The position numbers and the translations under genes are program-made. Below are positions 6,265 to 6,271 of a DNA stretch of 6,271 bases, piece after piece; positions within the stretch are counted from its first letter, which is position 1, and every line of letters begins with the position of its first letter. The stretch spans positions 1 through 6,271 of the forward strand of contig QNEM01000128.1 in the NCBI GenBank assembly GCA_003645215.1, in the 5' to 3' direction. The notes under the pieces are model-generated. The model had not been told where the DNA came from. It searched no databases and saw nothing but the letters and a program-made list of their open reading frames with translations. The stretch comes from Gammaproteobacteria bacterium. Its GTDB lineage: Bacteria; Pseudomonadota; Gammaproteobacteria; Eutrophobiales; Eutrophobiaceae.

Positions 6265-6271
6265 AGATGGA

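Overview
The window holds one minus-strand gene cluster of three secreted-protein genes, read from right to left, and no convincing plus-strand gene. All three products start with a signal peptide and carry a cohesin-like domain. The first (stop at 1589) is a giant mosaic protein of about 1,497 residues. The second (935-1489) is a bare secreted cohesin. The third (87-872) is a cohesin followed by a dockerin-like tail.

Layout, in the direction of transcription: a TATAAT -10 box at 6264-6259; a GC-rich leader with two in-frame start options (6205/6211 and 6082), each with its own GGAGG; the large gene down to 1589; a 99-nt gap containing a perfect palindrome; the cohesin-only gene; a 62-nt gap containing a second copy of the same palindrome; the cohesin-dockerin gene; and a tail (1-100) with an imperfect hairpin overlapping the last stop codon. 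The short gaps, shared strand and single visible promoter suggest one operon.

The large protein reads, in order: signal peptide, an N-terminal domain typical of SBBP-repeat proteins (DUF7948-like), seven SBBP repeats (a complete seven-bladed beta-propeller), a LamG/concanavalin-like domain, an acidic thrombospondin-3-like calcium stretch, a domain resembling 'choice-of-anchor U', a BACON-like domain, a cohesin and a dockerin-like pair of calcium loops. Its DNA is strikingly mosaic. The middle (about 2575-5990) is AT-rich, about 30-45% GC in lines counted by hand. Both ends and the two downstream genes are near 53-55% GC in the lines counted. The composition break falls on domain boundaries, so an AT-rich adhesin/propeller module appears to have been spliced between a native signal peptide and a native BACON-cohesin-dockerin tail.

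The organism is probably an environmental Gram-negative bacterium with a rich set of secreted multidomain proteins. A Desulfobacterota member (for example a Desulfonema-like sulfate reducer) fits the domain repertoire and the repeats, but this is a low-confidence inference. No glycoside hydrolase is visible, so this is a non-cellulosomal cohesin/dockerin set. The proteins could interact with each other outside the cell, as matrix or surface adhesion components, but no partner or ligand can be named from the sequence.
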